Below are positions 5,876 to 9,026 of a DNA stretch of 9,026 nt, piece after piece. The stretch's first letter is position 1, and each line of letters begins with the position of its first letter. A model generated the notes under the pieces. That model was given only the letters and a program-made list of their open reading frames with translations, ran no database searches and was not told the DNA's origin. A program made the translations under genes and the position numbers. The DNA is from an uncultured Alistipes sp. (lineage in GTDB: Bacteria > Bacteroidota > Bacteroidia > Bacteroidales > Rikenellaceae), in assembly GCA_900549685.1 (NCBI GenBank), contig UROX01000103.1, positions 1 to 9,026 of the forward strand, given 5' to 3'.

Positions 5876-6716
5876 CGTGTCCGGGAGCGGCTCTCGGCTC
5901 TGTCGTGCTGTTCCGTCGGGAAACGATGTACGGAGAAACCATGCCGATCCCGTTTGTTTCATAGTCGGGACACGCATTTTGTTGTGGAACGACAGTTCGG
6001 ATCAGGCAGTCGCCTCGGTCCGACGGCGGTGCGTTGCCGGAGTCCGCCGGGTAGGTGTCGGGGTACGAGCCGGATGCGGTTTTTGCCGAGAGACCCGGAG
6101 ACGGCGGTGTCCGTTTCGTCCGGATATGCTTTGGCGGGGATGGTAAAGAGACAGAACGCGATGGCGTGTGGAAAGGTCGGGAGCAGTGGGCCGGGTGGCA
6201 CTTTTCGGTAGGCTGTGTCTCCTGTCTGTCCGTCGATTGGCCGGTCGGTTGTCAGTGCGTTTTTCTGCTGGGTATGGGCGCTTCGAGTCTGTTCGGCAAA
6301 CTGCGACCGCAGACGATCGGGTTGCGGATCGGCGACGGAGGGTTTTCGACCTTCGCACACGGTGCTATCTTGTTGTTCGACAGCTCGAGGAGGGTCCGTA
6401 TGTCATGATTCCCCGGCTGGGATTCGCCGGGCAGAGGGATGGGAAAGTCCGGGAGGCTTCGGAATAGAAAGCGCTTTTCGCGGTGCACCGTTCCCGTGTC
6501 GGGATTCGCGACGGAGTGCGTAAGGGGAGTGTGACGGATTCGACAGGAAGCGTGGGGCGAAAGCAGGACTGCATTCGTGTTCTGCCGTTTCCGTACGGAA
6601 ACCTGAGGGGAAAACCGAATGCGCGAGGGGGGCGATGCCGTTGTGTCCGTAGCTTACGGTCGCTTTCGTTCGAATCGGGCCCGAAACGTACGGGCCGTTT
6701 GTTCGGACCGCAGTCG
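5876..6716. other. Long gap between rplT and miaB with no supported gene
   Basis: Several open frames of 70-130 codons exist on both strands, but none has recognisable motifs, a good promoter or gene-like codon use. Items seen: a fold at 5917-5952 resembling the rplT leader element; a weak promoter-like site at 6343-6373 followed by a hairpin (6412-6431); a perfect 16-base palindrome (6587-6602); and a 6-base-pair hairpin (6678-6696). The 3' end of the miaB transcript must lie here, but no T-run terminator is visible on the minus strand. No tRNA or tmRNA can be built. Confidence 0.5.
6587..6602. repeat. Perfect 16-base palindrome
   Basis: GTTTCCGTACGGAAAC is its own reverse complement. It could form a 6-base-pair stem with a GTAC loop or serve as a dimeric protein-binding site. 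No T run follows on either strand and no promoter adjoins it, so its role is unknown. Confidence 0.6.
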
Positions 6717-8090
6717 CTATTCCAGCGCTTCGCCCGTGAGTGTGGCCGACGTGCAGTCGGTGACGCGCACACGCACGTAGTCGCCGACCCGGTAATCGCC
6801 CCGGTCGAAGACGACGACCTTGTTCTGCGAGGTGCGGCCGAAAAGCTGGTCGCTGCGACGTTTCGACTCGCCTTCGACCAGCACTTCGAACTCCTTGCCG
6901 ACGTCGCGCCGGTTGCTCCGCAGCGAGAGTTCGTTCTGCAACTCGATGATCTGGGTCAGACGTGCGGTTTTGGTTTCGTCCGGTACGTCGTCGGGCCAGT
7001 GACGTGCGGCTTTGGTATTGGGGCGTTCGGAATATTTGAACATGAAGGCGAACTCGTAGCCCACCTCTTCCATCAGCGAGAGCGTCTGTCGGTGATCCTC
7101 CTCGGTCTCGGTGCAGAATCCGGCGATCAGGTCGGTCGAGATCGCGCAGTCGGGCAGGATGCGGCGGATGGCTGCGATGCGTTCCAGATACCACTCGCGC
7201 GTATATTTGCGGTTCATCAGTTCCAGCATCCGCGTACTACCGGACTGGGCCGGAAGGTGGATGGCCCGGCAGATGTTCCGGTGGCGGGCCATCGCCTCCA
7301 GTACGTCGTCGCCGAGGTCTTTGGGGTGCGAGGTCGAGAAACGGACCCGCAGCAGCGGATCGGTTTCCGCCACGGCTTCGAGCAGATCGGCGAAGGTCGT
7401 GGTGCGATCCCCTGTTTTCCAGCGGTACGAGTTCACATTCTGACCCAGCAGCGTCACTTCGCGGTAGCCGGCTTCGAACAGCATGCGGGCTTCGTCGAGA
7501 ATCGTCTGCGGATCGCGGCTCCGTTCGGCTCCCCGCGTGTAAGGCACGACGCAGTACGAGCACATGTTGTTGCATCCGCGCATGATCGAGATAAAGGCGC
7601 TCACGCCGTTTCTGTCGGTGCGCACGGGTGTGATTTCGGCATAGGTCTCCTCCTGCGACAGCAGGACATTGACCGAACGCGCTCCTTCGCGGGCCTGGCG
7701 CAGCAGCCTGGGCAGATCGCGGTAGGCGTCCGGGCCGGCTACAACATTGACGAGCCGCTCGCGTTCGATAAGCTGTTCGCGCAGCCGTTCGGCCATGCAG
7801 CCGATGACGCCGACCATCAGGGCCGGTTTCTTTTTCTTGTACGCTTTGAACTCGTTGAGGCGACCCCATATCCTCTGTTCGGCGTTGTCGCGGATCGAGC
7901 ACGTATTGACCAGAATCACGTCCGCCTCGGCGATGTCTTCCGTATAGCGGTAGCCTTCGTCCTGCAGGATTGAGAGCACGACCTCGCTGTCGTTCACGTT
8001 CATCTGGCAACCGTAGGTTTCGATATAGAGTCGTCGGCCGTCGCCCGCCAGAGGGCGCAGCCGTTTGATGTTCGCAGCGTTGAAATCCAT
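6717..8090 (-). CDS. miaB: tRNA-2-methylthio-N6-dimethylallyladenosine synthase MiaB
   Basis: MiaB is a radical-SAM methylthiotransferase that adds a methylthio group to i6A37 in tRNAs reading codons starting with U, which steadies codon pairing. This copy is 457 residues, a normal length. The N-terminal methylthiotransferase domain carries the auxiliary-cluster cysteines 28 (TYGCQMN), 64 (NTCSIR) and 98 (GCMAER). The radical-SAM motif CNNMCSYC has cysteines 173, 177 and 180, followed by VVPYTRG. A TRAM RNA-binding domain occupies about 390-457. The ATG at 8090 begins MDFNAANIKRL and fits family N-termini. The same frame stays open far upstream, but that part overlaps the YitT gene in another frame and is not coding. 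The 14-base gap from the upstream gene implies one operon. MiaB over RimO or MtaB is supported by the TYGCQMN and NTCSIR motifs. Confidence 0.95.
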   Translation of the reverse strand: MDFNAANIKRLRPLAGDGRRLYIETYGCQMNVNDSEVVLSILQDEGYRYTEDIAEADVILVNTCSIRDNAEQRIWGRLNEFKAYKKKKPALMVGVIGCMAERLREQLIERERLVNVVAGPDAYRDLPRLLRQAREGARSVNVLLSQEETYAEITPVRTDRNGVSAFISIMRGCNNMCSYCVVPYTRGAERSRDPQTILDEARMLFEAGYREVTLLGQNVNSYRWKTGDRTTTFADLLEAVAETDPLLRVRFSTSHPKDLGDDVLEAMARHRNICRAIHLPAQSGSTRMLELMNRKYTREWYLERIAAIRRILPDCAISTDLIAGFCTETEEDHRQTLSLMEEVGYEFAFMFKYSERPNTKAARHWPDDVPDETKTARLTQIIELQNELSLRSNRRDVGKEFEVLVEGESKRRSDQLFGRTSQNKVVVFDRGDYRVGDYVRVRVTDCTSATLTGEALE

Positions 8091-8104
8091 GCGTGTTTCC
8101 CTGT

Positions 8105-9013
8105 TTACTTCTTTTTTTCGCTTTCGGGGAAGGATTTGAAGCCGTCGCCGAAAGTCTCGTAAGCGTCTACGATCACGACGAACGACGCGGGGTCGATCTC
8201 GTGGATCATGCTTCGGATCATCGACACTTCGTTGCGGCTCACCACGACGAAAATCATGTCTCTCTGCTGCGCGGTATACATGCCCGAACTTTTGATATAG
8301 GTGCCGCCCCGGCCCATCTTTTCGAGGATGAACTCGCGGATTTCCTCTTTGCGGCCGGAAATGATAAAGAGCAGTTTGTCGTAGCTGGCGCCGTCTACGA
8401 TGTAGTCGATCACCTTCGATGCGACAAAGATAGTGACTAAAGAATAAAGCGGCAAGCGCCAGTCGCCCAAAACGATCATGCCGAAAATCACGACGGTGGA
8501 ATCGACGAGCAGGATGGCCCGCGAGAAACGGAACTTCGCGAAGCGCGTCAGCAGCATGGCGATGATGTCGGTGCCGCCCGAGGTGGCGTGCGACTTGATG
8601 ATGAGCCCCGTACCCGTGCCGATCATCACGCCGCCGAATATGCAGGGCAGGAACATGTCCTGCGAGAGGTCCATGTTGCCGCCGAACATCTGCGCCGGGT
8701 TCTCGCCGATCAGGTAGGTCATGCCGTTCATAACCATCGGAATGAGCAGCGCCGAGAAAACGGTCTTGGCGCCGAACATCCGTCCGAATACCCTGAATCC
8801 GATGAGCAGCAGCGGGATATCGAACATCAGACCGAAGGTGCCCACCTGTATCGACGGAAAAAGGCTGTGCAGCACGATGCCCGCTCCGTACACTCCGCCC
8901 GGAACGATTTTGTAGGGATTCATAAACAGCACGAATCCTGCGGAAAGCACGATGCTGCCGACAAACAACTGAATCCAGGAACGCCACCAGGCCCAAGACC
9001 CCATCGGCTCCAA
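8105..9013 (-). CDS. YitT-family membrane protein (DUF161/DUF2179), start uncertain
   Basis: About 300 residues. The N-terminal two thirds form a membrane domain with helices at roughly 13-30, 40-52, 57-75, 82-102, 120-139, 166-184 and 188-206, and the conserved PGGVYGAGIVLH and SHATSGGTDIIAMLL segments. Residues about 210-290 form a soluble DUF2179 domain with GRKEEIREFILEKMGRGGTYI. This two-part layout defines the YitT family, whose transported substrate or function is not established. The stretch used here opens with a TTG at 9013; an ATG follows three codons later at 9004. The frame remains open to the window edge (reading TKAL before the TTG), so the true start probably lies beyond the right edge and this should be treated as possibly 5'-partial. 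It is followed after 14 bases by miaB, probably co-transcribed. Confidence 0.9.
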   Translation of the reverse strand: MEPMGSWAWWRSWIQLFVGSIVLSAGFVLFMNPYKIVPGGVYGAGIVLHSLFPSIQVGTFGLMFDIPLLLIGFRVFGRMFGAKTVFSALLIPMVMNGMTYLIGENPAQMFGGNMDLSQDMFLPCIFGGVMIGTGTGLIIKSHATSGGTDIIAMLLTRFAKFRFSRAILLVDSTVVIFGMIVLGDWRLPLYSLVTIFVASKVIDYIVDGASYDKLLFIISGRKEEIREFILEKMGRGGTYIKSSGMYTAQQRDMIFVVVSRNEVSMIRSMIHEIDPASFVVIVDAYETFGDGFKSFPESEKKK

Positions 9014-9026
9014 TAAAGCTTTCGTA

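Noticed and set aside
5959..6360. 133-codon minus-strand frame in the same gap
   Set aside because: No promoter box upstream on that strand; composition rich in Arg, Pro and Thr and no family features.
6055..6408. 117-codon plus-strand frame in the rplT-miaB gap
   Set aside because: Its codon pattern is mildly gene-like, but the start is GTG without a promoter and the protein has no recognisable motif; two other frames are open over the same bases.
6430..6470. Resemblance to the RNase P RNA start (GGAAAGTCCGGG)
   Set aside because: Only the short core matches. The expected later conserved regions and overall size are missing before miaB.
6535..6690. Possible tmRNA: a GGATTCGACAGG-like segment near 6536 and a GTTCGAATC T-loop-like segment near 6669
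   Set aside because: The distance is far too short for tmRNA, the T stem has only about four weak pairs, there is no matching acceptor stem and no tag-peptide frame.
6483..7973. 496-codon plus-strand open frame opposite miaB
   Set aside because: It is antisense to MiaB, with no domain of its own and a start inside the non-coding gap.
8091..8996. N-terminal extension of the miaB frame to 759 codons
   Set aside because: The upstream part overlaps the YitT gene in a different frame and has no relation to MiaB; the ATG at 8090 gives a normal-length protein.

Overview
The window looks like chromosomal DNA from a GC-rich member of the Bacteroidota, and an Alistipes-like gut bacterium is my best guess. 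Several genes are preceded by the Bacteroidota-type -7 promoter box TAnnTTTG. No start shows a convincing Shine-Dalgarno sequence. The gene set includes exported hydrolases, an [FeFe]-hydrogenase maturase, an HdeD-like membrane protein and a YitT-family protein. The genus is inferred from composition and protein style, not from a search.

From left to right: a secreted alpha/beta hydrolase (132-1004, +) with its own hairpin terminator; a gap with two more GC-rich hairpins; and hydG (1374-2792, +), the radical-SAM enzyme that supplies CO and cyanide ligands to the [FeFe]-hydrogenase H-cluster. A convergent operon on the minus strand follows. It holds a 56-residue winged-helix-like protein (3983-4153, short and easily missed) and an exported endonuclease/exonuclease/phosphatase-fold protein (3108-3974). 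Its promoter is well formed (TTTG, 20 bases, TAATTTTA). Upstream of it on the same strand is a six-helix DUF308/HdeD-like membrane protein (4251-4793).

The middle carries rpmI and rplT (5163-5802, +), which encode ribosomal proteins L35 and L20. They have their own TATCTTTG promoter and a textbook terminator. infC, the usual upstream partner, is absent. The 100-base rpmI-rplT spacer can fold into a two-part stem-loop ending 21 bases before the rplT start, a candidate L20 autoregulatory site. A related fold appears just after the operon terminator.

A 914-base stretch without a convincing gene (5803-6716) separates rplT from a minus-strand pair: miaB (6717-8090), the tRNA methylthiotransferase, and upstream of it a YitT-family membrane protein (8105-9013) whose true start may lie off the right edge. 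The gap holds a few palindromes and a weak promoter-like site.

Most of the window is ordinary housekeeping and accessory metabolism. I do not see a mobile element, CRISPR array, tRNA, rRNA or defence system. The items most worth following are the rpmI-rplT spacer structure and its echo, the small winged-helix gene in the nuclease operon, and hydG standing apart from hydE and hydF.
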